Program-made: the position numbers and the translations under genes
Assembly: GCA_008080565.1 (NCBI GenBank)
Contig: VIKE01000008.1
Location: forward strand, 115,709 to 179,708
Reading direction: 5' to 3'
Source of the DNA: Rhodocyclaceae bacterium
GTDB lineage: Bacteria; Pseudomonadota; Gammaproteobacteria; Burkholderiales; Rhodocyclaceae
Length of the DNA stretch: 64,000 bases
Notes under the pieces: model-generated
Databases searched by the model: none
Seen by the model: only the letters and a program-made list of their open reading frames with translations
What the model was told of the DNA's origin: nothing
Shown here: in pieces, positions 18,909 to 28,612 of the stretch
Position numbering within the stretch: position 1 is the stretch's first letter
How the letters are laid out: each line of letters opens with the position of its first letter

Positions 18909-19638
18909 GCAGTCGGCTTACAGCAATCGCTGGCGCTACGTTTCGCCGGCGGCCAAGGGGCTTTTTGCCGCCTGTGGCTTTATTGCCATTTTTGCCGCCA
19001 AATCGCCGTTGACCGCAACACTGGTCGCCGGACTCTTGCTGCTGGTCACCCTGATCGGCGCCGGCATCACGCCCGGCCGCTATTTGCGTATTGCCACGCC
19101 GGCCCTGTTTTTTCTTGCCATGGGCAGCCTGTCGCTGGCCTTTGCGGTCGATGTCGGTGATGGCCAGCCATTGTTGCACCTCGCCCCGAACGGCCTGTCC
19201 AAACTGGCCGAAGTCGGCACGCGCTCGCTGGGCGCGCTGGCGGCGCTCCTTTTCCTCGTGTTGACGACACCGCTGGTCGACCTGATCGCCCTGCTCCGCC
19301 GCCTCAAAACACCCGAGTTGCTGCTCGAAATCATGGTGCTTTGCTACCGCATGCTCTTTGTTTTTTCCGCTGCCGTGCATGAAACATGGAACGCGCAATC
19401 GGCTCGTCTTGGTTATGCCAGCGCCCGGCTGACCGTCCGCTCACTGGGCGGCCTCGCTGCCAACCTGACGCTGCAGGTCTGGCAGCGCGCCCACGCCCTG
19501 CACCTGGCCGCCCAGGCACGCAATAACGATGGCCCGCTGCGCTTTCTCGAAGCGAGCTTTGCCAACAGTCGCCGCGATTGCCGCATTGCCGGGCTGGCCG
19601 GCGCCGGCCTGATCGCCTTTGCCGTGGGCATGGCATGA
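18898..19638 (+). CDS. cbiQ: Cobalt ECF transporter T component CbiQ
   Basis: Polytopic T component; LVDLIALLRRLKTPELLLEIMVLCYRMLFVF; YASARLTVRSLGGL. Confidence 0.93.
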   Translation: MLIEQSAYSNRWRYVSPAAKGLFAACGFIAIFAAKSPLTATLVAGLLLLVTLIGAGITPGRYLRIATPALFFLAMGSLSLAFAVDVGDGQPLLHLAPNGLSKLAEVGTRSLGALAALLFLVLTTPLVDLIALLRRLKTPELLLEIMVLCYRMLFVFSAAVHETWNAQSARLGYASARLTVRSLGGLAANLTLQVWQRAHALHLAAQARNNDGPLRFLEASFANSRRDCRIAGLAGAGLIAFAVGMA

Positions 19639-20513
19639 ACAGCCCACTGCTCGAGCTGAGCCAGGTCAGCTATCGTTATCCCGATGGCAGCATCGGTCTC
19701 GACGGCTGTTCGCTGCGCATCGCACGCGGCAGCCGCAATGTGCTGATCGGTGCCAACGGTTCGGGCAAAACCACTCTGTTTCAACACTGCAACGGCCTCT
19801 TGCGAGCGCAGTCCGGCGCTGTGCGCTATGGCGGCAAGGACATCGATTACGGCCGGGCTGGCCTGCGCGATTTGCGCGGCAAGGTCGGCATGGTTTTCCA
19901 GAACCCGGATCACCAGCTATTTTCAGCCAGCGTTCAGGAAGACGTTTCCTTCGGCCCGCTCAACCTGGGACTGGACATGGCGACGGTACGCCAGCGCGTC
20001 ACCGCCGCCCTGCAGGCAGTCGGCATGGCAGAACACGCCAACAAGGCCGTGCACAACCTGAGTTTTGGCCAGAAAAAACGCGTCTGCATTGCCGGCGTAC
20101 TGGCCATGGAGCCGGAACTGCTGGTGCTCGACGAACCGATGGCCGGCCTCGACCACGCCATGCAGAAAGAGTTGCTGGCGGTGCTCGATGGCCTGCACCG
20201 ACGCGGCATCACGCTGCTCTTGGCCACCCACAATATCGACTTCGCCTATCGCTGGGCCGAGCACATCCACCTGATGGCCGGCGGCCGCTGCACCGTTTCG
20301 CTGAACGCCAGCGAACTCGGCGAGCACGCCGCCGCACTTGCTGCGGTCGGCCTGCCCTTGCCGGAAGTCATCAACCTGCACAGGGGGCTGGTCGATTGCG
20401 GATTGTTGCCAGCCACGCCCGCCCCACGGTGCACCCACAGCCTGCTATCCATGCTGGCCAACGTGAATATTGCAAAGGAAACCCATGAAAAATTGCCGCA
20501 AATTCCGTGTTGA
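19635..20513 (+). CDS. cbiO: Cobalt ECF transporter ATPase CbiO
   Basis: IGANGSGKTTLFQHCNGLL, NLSFGQKKRVCIAGVLAMEPELLVLDEPMAGLD. Confidence 0.93.
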   Translation: MNSPLLELSQVSYRYPDGSIGLDGCSLRIARGSRNVLIGANGSGKTTLFQHCNGLLRAQSGAVRYGGKDIDYGRAGLRDLRGKVGMVFQNPDHQLFSASVQEDVSFGPLNLGLDMATVRQRVTAALQAVGMAEHANKAVHNLSFGQKKRVCIAGVLAMEPELLVLDEPMAGLDHAMQKELLAVLDGLHRRGITLLLATHNIDFAYRWAEHIHLMAGGRCTVSLNASELGEHAAALAAVGLPLPEVINLHRGLVDCGLLPATPAPRCTHSLLSMLANVNIAKETHEKLPQIPC

Positions 20514-20531
20514 CCGTAACACTTTCGTTTT

Positions 20532-21326
20532 ATGAGCGGAAAAATCTGGTTTGTCGGCGCCGGCCCGGGCGACCCCGACCTGATCACCGTCAAGGGCCGC
20601 AAGCTGCTGGAAGAATCGGGCGCCGTGCTCTTCGCCGGCTCGCTGGTCGATCAGGCGGCGACGCTATTCACGCCGGAAGGCTGCGACATCCGCGACTCCA
20701 AGGACATGACGCTGGAAGAGATGACCGACTGGCTGATCGCCGCCGCGGCCAAGCATAGAACCGTCGTCCGCCTGCAAACCGGTGACCCCGGCCTCTACGG
20801 CGCGTTGATCGAGATGACCCGGCCGCTGACTGCCGCCGACATTGAATGGGCCGTGGTGCCGGGCGTTTCCTCTGCCATGGCCTCGATGGCCGCGGCCGGC
20901 GAAACCTTGACCCTGCCCGAAGTCACCCAGACCGTGATCCTCACCCGCGTTGCCGGCCGCACGCCGATGCCGCCAGGTGAGGACCTCGAGTCGCTGGCCG
21001 CGCACAAAGCCACGCTCTGCATCTACCTGTCGATCACCTTGCTGCACAAGGTGCAGGAGGCGCTACTTGCCGCCGGCTGGTCGGAGGACTCACCGATTCT
21101 CGTCGTCCAGAAAGCCTGCTGGCCGGGCGCAGAGAAGATCGTGCGCGGCACGATCAAGGACATCAAACGCAAGTGTCAGGACGAGAAGATCGCCAGCCAG
21201 GCCATGATCATCGCCAGCCCGACGCTGGGCGCGGCAGACTGGCCGGACCTGATCCGCTCCAAGCTTTACGACCCGAGCTTCACCCACCGATTTCGCAAGG
21301 CGACCGAGAAACCCAATGACCAATGA
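20532..21326 (+). CDS. cobM: Precorrin-4/cobalt-precorrin-4 C11-methyltransferase
   Basis: VGAGPGDPDLITVKGRKLLEE, RLQTGDPGLYGALIEM, VVPGVSSAMASMAA. Confidence 0.94.
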   Translation: MSGKIWFVGAGPGDPDLITVKGRKLLEESGAVLFAGSLVDQAATLFTPEGCDIRDSKDMTLEEMTDWLIAAAAKHRTVVRLQTGDPGLYGALIEMTRPLTAADIEWAVVPGVSSAMASMAAAGETLTLPEVTQTVILTRVAGRTPMPPGEDLESLAAHKATLCIYLSITLLHKVQEALLAAGWSEDSPILVVQKACWPGAEKIVRGTIKDIKRKCQDEKIASQAMIIASPTLGAADWPDLIRSKLYDPSFTHRFRKATEKPNDQ

Positions 21327-22245
21327 CACCACCATCCTCCTCGTCGGCCACGGCTCACGCGGCCGCGAGGGCAACAAGGAAACGATCAATTTCGCCGCGC
21401 AGTGGCGCGAACTTCATCCCGAATGGCGGATTGAAGTCTGCTTTATCGAGCACGCCGATGTGCTGCTCGACGACGGGCTCGACCGCGCCACGCGCAATGC
21501 CACACGTGTCATCGCCATTCCCTTCATCCTGAATGCCGCCGGCCACGTCAAGATGGAATTGCCGCACGCGCTGGATGAGGCCCGTGAGCGCCACCCCGGC
21601 GTCGAGTTTGTCGTCACCCGCCACCTTGGCATGGGGCGCGAGATATTTGCTGTGCTGCAAGGCCAGCTTGACCGCCTGATGAAGCAGCTGGCGATGCCCG
21701 ATCCGATGACTACCGGCGTCGTGCTGCTTGGCCGCGGTTCGTCAGATGCCGGCGCCAATGGTGAGCTGGCCAAGATGGCGCGCTGGATTTTCGAGGACAA
21801 CGACCACGAACTGGTCGATCTGGCCTTTACCGGCGTCACCTGGCCGCGTCTGGAAACCGTCGTCCAGCGCCACGTCAAGCTGGGCATCATGCAGGTCGCC
21901 ATCATTCCGGTTTACCTGTTCACCGGCGTGCTCATCGAGCGCATCAAGGAACAGGTAGTACGCCTGCAACGCCAGTACCCGCAGGTCAGTTTCGCGCTCG
22001 GTACGCACTTTGGCTTCGACAAGGGCATTTTCGAACTGCTCGACGCCAAGATCGACGGCGAGCAACCTGAAGGCGGCATGCTCGAATGCGACGGCTGCAA
22101 GTACCGCGAAGCCGCCGAGGAAGAACATCTGCACGACCACAGCCACACGGCAACCGGTGCGGCAACGCCCGGCTGCGGCCATGCACTCGGCCACGACCAC
22201 GGGCATGCCCATGCCCACCCGAATTGCGATCACGCTCACGCCTGA
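21316..22245 (+). CDS. cbiX: Sirohydrochlorin cobaltochelatase CbiX (long form, His-rich tail)
   Basis: ILLVGHGSRGREGN, GRGSSDAGANGEL; CDGC and HLHDHSHT..HDHGHAHAHPNCDHAHA tail. Confidence 0.93.
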   Translation: MTNDTTILLVGHGSRGREGNKETINFAAQWRELHPEWRIEVCFIEHADVLLDDGLDRATRNATRVIAIPFILNAAGHVKMELPHALDEARERHPGVEFVVTRHLGMGREIFAVLQGQLDRLMKQLAMPDPMTTGVVLLGRGSSDAGANGELAKMARWIFEDNDHELVDLAFTGVTWPRLETVVQRHVKLGIMQVAIIPVYLFTGVLIERIKEQVVRLQRQYPQVSFALGTHFGFDKGIFELLDAKIDGEQPEGGMLECDGCKYREAAEEEHLHDHSHTATGAATPGCGHALGHDHGHAHAHPNCDHAHA

Positions 22246-22261
22246 GATCAGGGAGAAAACC

Positions 22262-22939
22262 ATGACCATCAATACCGCCACCGAACAACTGACCGCCGCC
22301 GGCCGTGCCATCGAACACGAATCCTTCGCCGTCATCGACGCCGAAGCCGGCCCGCACCATTACACCGCCGAGCAATGGCCGCTGGTCCGCCGGATGATCC
22401 ACGCCAACGCCGATTTCGAATTCAACGGTCTGACTGCCTTCCATCCGGAGGCGATGCGCGCCGGTTTTCAGGCGGTCTTGAAGGGCAACACGCCTATCGT
22501 CGCCGACGTCGAAATGATTTGCGTCGGCCTCTCCAAGCCGCGCCTCGCCCACTTCGGCCTGACTACCCATCACTACATTTCCGACGAGGATGTGATCGCC
22601 CAGGCCAAGCTAGAAAACAGCACCCGTGCCGTGCAGGCGATGCGCAAGGCGCACCGACTGGGCAAGCTCGACGGCGCCATCGTCGGCATCGGCAATGCGC
22701 CAACCGCGCTGATCGAACTGGTGCGCCTGATTCGCGAAGAAGGTGTGCGTCCGGCGCTGGTCGTTGCGATGCCGGTCGGTTTCGTATCGGCGGCCGAATC
22801 GAAGGATTTGATGATGACTGTCAACGACGTACCGTGGGTCGCCATCAAGGGACGCAAGGGCGGCTCGACGTTGGTCGTTGCCGCCATCCACGCCATGCTG
22901 TCGCTGGCCGAAGCCGAACAGAACAAGCAAGCGGCCTGA
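22262..22939 (+). CDS. cbiC: (Cobalt-)precorrin-8 methylmutase
   Basis: HYTAEQWPLVRRMIHANADFEF, VGIGNAPTAL, MPVGFVSAAESKDLM. Confidence 0.95.
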   Translation: MTINTATEQLTAAGRAIEHESFAVIDAEAGPHHYTAEQWPLVRRMIHANADFEFNGLTAFHPEAMRAGFQAVLKGNTPIVADVEMICVGLSKPRLAHFGLTTHHYISDEDVIAQAKLENSTRAVQAMRKAHRLGKLDGAIVGIGNAPTALIELVRLIREEGVRPALVVAMPVGFVSAAESKDLMMTVNDVPWVAIKGRKGGSTLVVAAIHAMLSLAEAEQNKQAA

Positions 22940-22946
22940 GCGAGCG

Positions 22947-24098
22947 ATGAACGAAGAAAGCAAACCGGCCAAAGTCCGCAAGGGCGATGGTCGGCGCGAA
23001 CGCGGTAACCGCACCGGCTTCACCACCGGCGCCTGCTCGGCGGCAGCAGCGCGGGCGGCAACGCTTGGCCTGCTCAACAGCGAAGTCGCTGAGACGGTCG
23101 TTTGCCGTCTGCCGAACGGCAGCGAGGTCAGTTTTGCCGTGACCGACGGCTACGTCGAAGAGGTCGCCGGGCTGTCCCACGCGGTTATCATCAAGGATGC
23201 CGGCGATGACCCGGATGCGACACATGGCGCGCACATGACGGCCGATGTCCGCATTCTCAAGCATCGCGCCGGCGAAGTGCTGCTCAAGGGCGGTTTTGGC
23301 GTCGGCGTGGTGACCAAGGACGGCCTCGGTCTGGAAGTCGGCGGCCCGGCAATCAACCCCGTTCCCCGGCGCAACATCATCGATAACGTGCGTGCGGTGG
23401 CCAGCGAACTACTTGACCACGACGGTCTGGAAGTCACCATTTCCGTGCCGCTCGGTGACGAAATGGCAAAGAAGACGCTGAACGCCCGACTTGGCATTCT
23501 CGGCGGCATTTCCATTCTCGGCACTACCGGCATCGTCCGACCCTACTCGACTGCCGCCTTCCGCGCTAGCGTCGTGCAGGCCGTCGATGTCGCCGCCAAG
23601 CAGGGCCAGACCAGCGTTATTTTCACCACCGGCGGGCGCACCGAAAAGTTCGCCATGCGCCAATTGCCGGAACTGGATGAATCCTGTTTCGTGCAGATGG
23701 GCGACTTCGTCAAGGCAGCCTTCAGCAGCGCCATTAAGCGTGAATTCCCCAAGGTTTACGTTGGCGCGATGGTCGGAAAGCTAACCAAAATGTGCCAAGG
23801 GCTATCCGTCACCCACGCCTGGAAAGCCGAAATCGACCGCGACATCCTCGCTGAATCGGCGCAGGAAGTCGGTGTGCCGGCTGATCTGGTCGAAGAAATC
23901 CGCGCCGCCGAGACCGCACGCTTTGCCGCTGAACGCCTCGCCGCCCTCGGTCTCGCCATCGATTTCCATCGGACGCTGGCCGCCAAGGCCATACGCAGCC
24001 TGAAAACCTGTTACCCCGGCAATTACCACCTGACCATCCTCGTTTGCGATTTCGAGGGTCGGTTCATTTGTCGACTGGATGAAGATGAAGCCCTCTGA
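22947..24098 (+). CDS. cbiD: Cobalt-precorrin-5B (C1)-methyltransferase CbiD
   Basis: GFTTGACSAAAARAA, GGPAINPVPRRNI, GILGGISILGTTGIVRPYS. Confidence 0.96.
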   Translation: MNEESKPAKVRKGDGRRERGNRTGFTTGACSAAAARAATLGLLNSEVAETVVCRLPNGSEVSFAVTDGYVEEVAGLSHAVIIKDAGDDPDATHGAHMTADVRILKHRAGEVLLKGGFGVGVVTKDGLGLEVGGPAINPVPRRNIIDNVRAVASELLDHDGLEVTISVPLGDEMAKKTLNARLGILGGISILGTTGIVRPYSTAAFRASVVQAVDVAAKQGQTSVIFTTGGRTEKFAMRQLPELDESCFVQMGDFVKAAFSSAIKREFPKVYVGAMVGKLTKMCQGLSVTHAWKAEIDRDILAESAQEVGVPADLVEEIRAAETARFAAERLAALGLAIDFHRTLAAKAIRSLKTCYPGNYHLTILVCDFEGRFICRLDEDEAL

Positions 24099-25371
24099 AC
24101 ATTGCACCCTGCTCGGCATACTCGACGACGGCTGGCCCGGTCTTTCCGATACTGCTCGCAAGCGCCTGGCTTCGGCTGATGTCGTGATTGGCGCCGGCCG
24201 CTCGCTGGAACTGGTACGCCCTTACCTCTCGACCACCGCCGTTTTGAAAGACATGGACGGCCTGCTCGGCCAGGTGCCCGGCTGGATCAGTGCCGCCCGT
24301 GAGGCAGGCCAGATAATCGTTGCGCTGGCTACCGGCGACCCGCTCTGCCACGGTATCGCCTCGTGGCTGACCACCAAACTGGGCCGTGGCGGTTTCGAGA
24401 TTCTGCCAGCAGTTTCCACCCTGCAACTGGCCTTCGCCCGTTTCAAAACGCCCTGGCAGGACATCATGATTTCGACCTGCCACAGCGCCGATGCCGGCGA
24501 GTGGTTTGTCGGCGCGACGCCGGCGCATGGCCTCTACAAGCTGATGCGGGCGATTGCCCTGCACCCGCGCGTGGCGCTGTTCACCGGCCCCGACAACAGC
24601 CCGGCGCGGCTGGCCCGGGCGCTGATTACCGCCGGCTATGGCGAGGAAGTGAAGCTGTCGATTGCCTGCCGCCTGCTGTTGCCCGATGAAGCGGTTTTCA
24701 CTGAACTTGCTGCGGTCGACGTCGCCAATCGGCAATTTCCTGAACCGAATGTCGTGCTCGTTGAACGCGCGCCGGATGCCGCCCGCCCGAGTTTTGGGCT
24801 GGAAGACCTCGACTACATCCAGCGTTCGCCGGAAAAAGGCCTGATCACCAAGCAGGAAGCGCGCGCCGTGTCGCTCGCCAAGATGCGCCTCAAGCCCGAT
24901 GCCATGGTCTGGGACATCGGCGCCGGCTCCGGCTCGGTCGGCCTCGAATGCGCCCGACTCGCGCCGCACGGCCATGTCTGGGCGATTGAAAAGAACGAAG
25001 GCGATGCCGCCAACGCGCGCGCCAACGCTGCACAGTTCCGCATCGGCAACTACACGCTGTTCGAAGGCAAAGCCCCGGCGCTACTCGACACCTGGCCGGA
25101 CCCGGACGCCGTATTCATCGGCGGTTCGGGCGGTGAACTCGCCGAGTTGATCAGCCTGATTCTCGGCCGCCTGAAACCGGGTGGCCGACTGGTGATGAAC
25201 TTCGTCACCATCGAAAACCTGGCTGTGGCGACTGCCGCCCTGAAAACCGCCGGTGCAGTCTGGGACGTCGTCCAACTGCAAGCCAGCCGCTCCCAACCGA
25301 TTCTCGACATGCACCGCCTGGCCGCCCAGAACCCGGTGTGGATTGTTACTGCCAGCAAGGGAAACGCATGA
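24079..25371 (+). CDS. cbiET: Precorrin-6Y C5,15-methyltransferase, CbiE-CbiT fusion (CobL)
   Basis: CbiE-like N half (LATGDPLCHGIASWL, EILPAVSTLQLAFAR); CbiT-like C half (GLITKQEARAVSLAKMRLKPDAMVWDIGAGSGSVGLE). Confidence 0.93.
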   Translation: MKMKPSEHCTLLGILDDGWPGLSDTARKRLASADVVIGAGRSLELVRPYLSTTAVLKDMDGLLGQVPGWISAAREAGQIIVALATGDPLCHGIASWLTTKLGRGGFEILPAVSTLQLAFARFKTPWQDIMISTCHSADAGEWFVGATPAHGLYKLMRAIALHPRVALFTGPDNSPARLARALITAGYGEEVKLSIACRLLLPDEAVFTELAAVDVANRQFPEPNVVLVERAPDAARPSFGLEDLDYIQRSPEKGLITKQEARAVSLAKMRLKPDAMVWDIGAGSGSVGLECARLAPHGHVWAIEKNEGDAANARANAAQFRIGNYTLFEGKAPALLDTWPDPDAVFIGGSGGELAELISLILGRLKPGGRLVMNFVTIENLAVATAALKTAGAVWDVVQLQASRSQPILDMHRLAAQNPVWIVTASKGNA

Positions 25372-26141
25372 GTACTTATGGAAAACTGATCGGCGCCTCG
25401 CTCGGCCCCGGTGACCCTGAACTGATTACCCGCCGCGCCTGGGCCGTGCTGCAATCCGGCGCGCGCTGGCTGTATCCGGTGAAGAAGGCCGAGGAATCGT
25501 CCTACGCGCTGTCCATCGTCGAACGCGGTGGTTTGCCGATTCCCGCCGATGCGGTTGAGCTCGTTTTCCCGATGACGCGCGATGCCGACATCCTCGCCAA
25601 GGCCTGGAGCCGCGCCGCCGTGCAAACCGTCGAACTACTGGCGCAAGGCCGCGATCTGGTCTTCCTCGTCGAAGGTGATGCCTCGACCTTCGCCACTTTC
25701 GGCCACCTTGCCCGCGTTGTTCGCGAGCTGGTTCCTGATGTGGAAGTCGAGACCATCCCCGGCGTCTCCTCCTTCGCTGCTGCCGCAGCGACTACCGGCG
25801 TCACGCTGGCCGAAGAAGACGAAACCTTCGCCATCATCCCCGCCGCTTATGGCGTCGAGATCATCGACCATCTGCTCGACGAATTCGACACACTGGCCCT
25901 GCTCAAGGTGAAGCCGCTGGTCGACGAAGTGGTTGAACTGCTCGAGCGGCGCGAACTGCTCACCACCTCGGTGTTCATCGAAAAAGTCGGTTCGCCGGAA
26001 GAACGCATCGTGCGCGATGTGGCCAGCCTGAAAGGCGAAAAGGTCAATTACCTGTCGCTGATGCTGGTGCAAAACCCCAAGCGCGTGCGTGGCGAATTGC
26101 GCCGCGGCTGCCGCAAACGCAAGGAAGCGGTTGATTCGTAG
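25368..26141 (+). CDS. cobI: Precorrin-2/cobalt-precorrin-2 C20-methyltransferase
   Basis: GASLGPGDPELITRRAWAVLQ, LVEGDASTFATFGHLAR, IPGVSSFAAAAAT. Confidence 0.93.
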   Translation: MSTYGKLIGASLGPGDPELITRRAWAVLQSGARWLYPVKKAEESSYALSIVERGGLPIPADAVELVFPMTRDADILAKAWSRAAVQTVELLAQGRDLVFLVEGDASTFATFGHLARVVRELVPDVEVETIPGVSSFAAAAATTGVTLAEEDETFAIIPAAYGVEIIDHLLDEFDTLALLKVKPLVDEVVELLERRELLTTSVFIEKVGSPEERIVRDVASLKGEKVNYLSLMLVQNPKRVRGELRRGCRKRKEAVDS

Positions 26142-26196
26142 ATTGTTACGGTCAACCGGAAAAAACACCCAAAATTAAAAAACGGACCCCAAGCCC

Positions 26197-27252
26197 ATGA
26201 AAATCGCAGTCGTTTCGATCACCAAACACGGCATCGCGCTGGCTAGCAAAGTCGTCGCCGCCCTGCCCGGCGCCCAGTTATTCACGCCGGAAAAATTCCG
26301 CAACGAAGCCGAAGCCGCCGCCCCAGGTGCCGCCCATTGCTACGAAGGCAAGGTCGGCGATCAGGTGCCGGCCCTGTTCGCCGCATTTGACGGCATTGTC
26401 GCCATCGTCTCGCTCGGCGCCGTCGTCCGCCTGATCGCGCCGCATCTCGGCAACAAGGAAACCGATCCGGCGGTCGTCGTCATCGATGAGGCCGGAAAAT
26501 TCGTCATCCCCATGCTTTCCGGCCACCTCGGCGGCGCCAATGGACTGGCCGGCCATCTCGCCACGGCACTCGGCGCGACGCCGGTGTTGACCACCGCTTC
26601 CGACGCCCGGCAAACGCTGGCCGTCGATCTGCTCGGCCGCGAACTGGGCTGGAAGTTCGAGGCGACCCACGACGAAATCGTTCGCTGCAGCGCCGCCGTG
26701 GTCAATGACGAAGCCGTCGCGCTGGTCCAGGAAGCTGGCAGCGATAACTGGTGGAGCGGCCACGCCAATGGCCGCAGTGGCCCGCTGGCCGCCAATATCC
26801 AGCGCTTTACACGGCTGGAAGAAGTGGACAGCGACAAGTTCGCCGCCGAACGCCGCATGAGAATCGCCCTTGGCCTCGGCTGTGACCGCGGCACGCCGGC
26901 GGCAAGCATTGCCCAATGCATCACTGAGGCGCTGACCGCTTGCGGCGCATCGCTCGCGGATGTTGAGGCAACGGCCAGCATCGACCTCAAGGCCAATGAA
27001 GTCGGGCTGCTCCAAGTCATTCACGAAAATGGCTGGGCCTGTACCTTCTACCCGGCGGCGGCGCTGGCTGCGGTCGACGTACCCAACCCGTCGGAAACCG
27101 TCCGCAAATTCACCGGCACGCCGTCGGTATCGGAAGCGGCGGCCCTGCTCGCGGCCAATGCCGACCCGTCCCACCTGATCATCGAAAAACACAAGTTGCG
27201 CGGCCCGGATGGGCGCAACGCCACTGTCTCCATTGCAAGGATGCCCCTATGA
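26197..27252 (+). CDS. cbiG: Cobalt-precorrin-5A hydrolase CbiG
   Basis: FDGIVAIVSLGAVVRLIAPHLGNKETDPAVVVIDEAGKFVIPMLSGHLGGANGLA; CobE-like C-terminus GLGCDRGTPAASI. Confidence 0.94.
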   Translation: MKIAVVSITKHGIALASKVVAALPGAQLFTPEKFRNEAEAAAPGAAHCYEGKVGDQVPALFAAFDGIVAIVSLGAVVRLIAPHLGNKETDPAVVVIDEAGKFVIPMLSGHLGGANGLAGHLATALGATPVLTTASDARQTLAVDLLGRELGWKFEATHDEIVRCSAAVVNDEAVALVQEAGSDNWWSGHANGRSGPLAANIQRFTRLEEVDSDKFAAERRMRIALGLGCDRGTPAASIAQCITEALTACGASLADVEATASIDLKANEVGLLQVIHENGWACTFYPAAALAAVDVPNPSETVRKFTGTPSVSEAAALLAANADPSHLIIEKHKLRGPDGRNATVSIARMPL

Positions 27253-28235
27253 ACGCCCCAGAAGCCATCAAGAAAACCGGAAAAATCATGCTTGTCGGCC
27301 TTGGCCCGGGCAGCAACGACCACCTGACCGCCCGCGCCCGCGCCGCGATTGCCGAAGCCGACACGATCATCGGCTACGTCACCTACATCCGCCTGGTCGC
27401 CGATCTGGTGGTTGGCAAGGAAGTCATCAAGAAGTCGATGACCGAAGAGTTGGACCGCGCCATTGAATCGCTCGATCGTGCCCGCCAGGGCAAGAAAGTA
27501 GCGCTGATTTCGTCCGGCGATGCCGGGGTTTATGGCATGGCCGGGCCGACCTTCGAGGTGCTGTTCCAAGCTGGCTGGACGCCGGATTCGGATATCGAGG
27601 TCGAGATCATCCCCGGTGCCTCCGCCATCAACACCTGCGCCGCACTGGTCGGCGCGCCGCTGACCCACGACTTCTGTGCCATTTCGCTGTCCGACCTGCT
27701 GACCCCGTGGCCGACCATCGCCCGTCGGCTTGACGCCGTGGCCTATGCCGATTTCGTCGTCGCGCTCTACAACCCGAAGAGCGGCCGCCGGACGCAGCAG
27801 ATCGTCGAAGCGCAGCGCCTGTTCCTGCGCCACCGCGACCCGCAAACGCCTGTCGCCATCGTCAAGTCCGGCTATCGCCCGAAGCAGCGCATTGAATTCA
27901 CGACGCTGGAGAAAATGAACGAATGCGACATAGGCATGCTGTCCACGGTGCTGATCGGCAATTCCAACACCTTCGTCAAGCATGGCCTGATGGTGACGCC
28001 GCGCGGCTACGCCAACAAGTACGCCGTTGAAGATGGCGAGCGCAACACGCACGATGGCGAACAGGCCGGCCGTTCGCTGTCCACCGGCCTCAATGGCTGG
28101 ATGGCGAGCATTCAGGCCAGCGGCAAAAGCGCCGCCGAACTGGCAGTTTTGCATCGCCTGCCAGAAGACTACATCGCCGCAGTTCTTCTCGCCGAAGTGC
28201 CAGAGGAAGGCGAAGCCAACGAAATCGAAGCCTGA
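27249..28235 (+). CDS. cbiH: Precorrin-3B C17-methyltransferase CbiH/CobJ
   Basis: LVGLGPGSNDHLTARARAAIAEADTIIGYVTY, ISSGDAGVYGMAGP, IIPGASAINTCAALVGAPLTHDFCAISLSDLLTPW; ~60 aa C-terminal extension. Confidence 0.94.
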   Translation: MNAPEAIKKTGKIMLVGLGPGSNDHLTARARAAIAEADTIIGYVTYIRLVADLVVGKEVIKKSMTEELDRAIESLDRARQGKKVALISSGDAGVYGMAGPTFEVLFQAGWTPDSDIEVEIIPGASAINTCAALVGAPLTHDFCAISLSDLLTPWPTIARRLDAVAYADFVVALYNPKSGRRTQQIVEAQRLFLRHRDPQTPVAIVKSGYRPKQRIEFTTLEKMNECDIGMLSTVLIGNSNTFVKHGLMVTPRGYANKYAVEDGERNTHDGEQAGRSLSTGLNGWMASIQASGKSAAELAVLHRLPEDYIAAVLLAEVPEEGEANEIEA

Positions 28236-28295
28236 CTTATTTGCATCAGCCACCGTCCGGCGTGGTTTTTCCAAAGAGTAAGGCCGGACAAAACG

Positions 28296-28480
28296 CAACA
28301 GGTGTCTTTGGTTCGATCATCGACCAAAGGTGAAACGGGAACGGGGTGCGCAGCACGTGATGCTGCTAATCCCCGGCTGCCCCCGCAACGGTAAGCGAGC
28401 GCGGGCGCGTCACAAGGCCACTGGGTAAAACCGGGAAGGCGACGCGTCAAGACTTGCGAGCCCGGAGACCGGCCAGTTGC
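28296..28480 (+). promoter_or_regulatory. Cobalamin riboswitch upstream of TonB receptor
   Basis: ACAGGTGTC...GGTGAAACGGGAACGGGGTGCG...CTGCCCCCGCAACGGTAAG...GGCCACTGGGTAAAACCGGGAAGGC...GAGCCCGGAGACCGGCC. Confidence 0.96.
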
Positions 28481-28612
28481 TTTCGTGCCAGCCACCCATT
28501 GGCTGGCAACTGCAATTGACTGTCTGCGGGGTTGCGGATGTCTGCGAAAAACCATGCCTGGGGGCGTGGGCCGCAGCATTCCTGGCGGACGGTCAAATTC
28601 TGGAGTTTGACC

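Noticed and set aside
22010-22261. Long 5' extension of the CbiC ORF
   Set aside because: The extension overlaps cbiX out of frame; the ATG at 22262 has an aggga RBS and matches the CbiC N-terminus.
27048-28298. 416-aa minus-strand ORF
   Set aside because: Antisense to cbiG/cbiH, which have clear family motifs.
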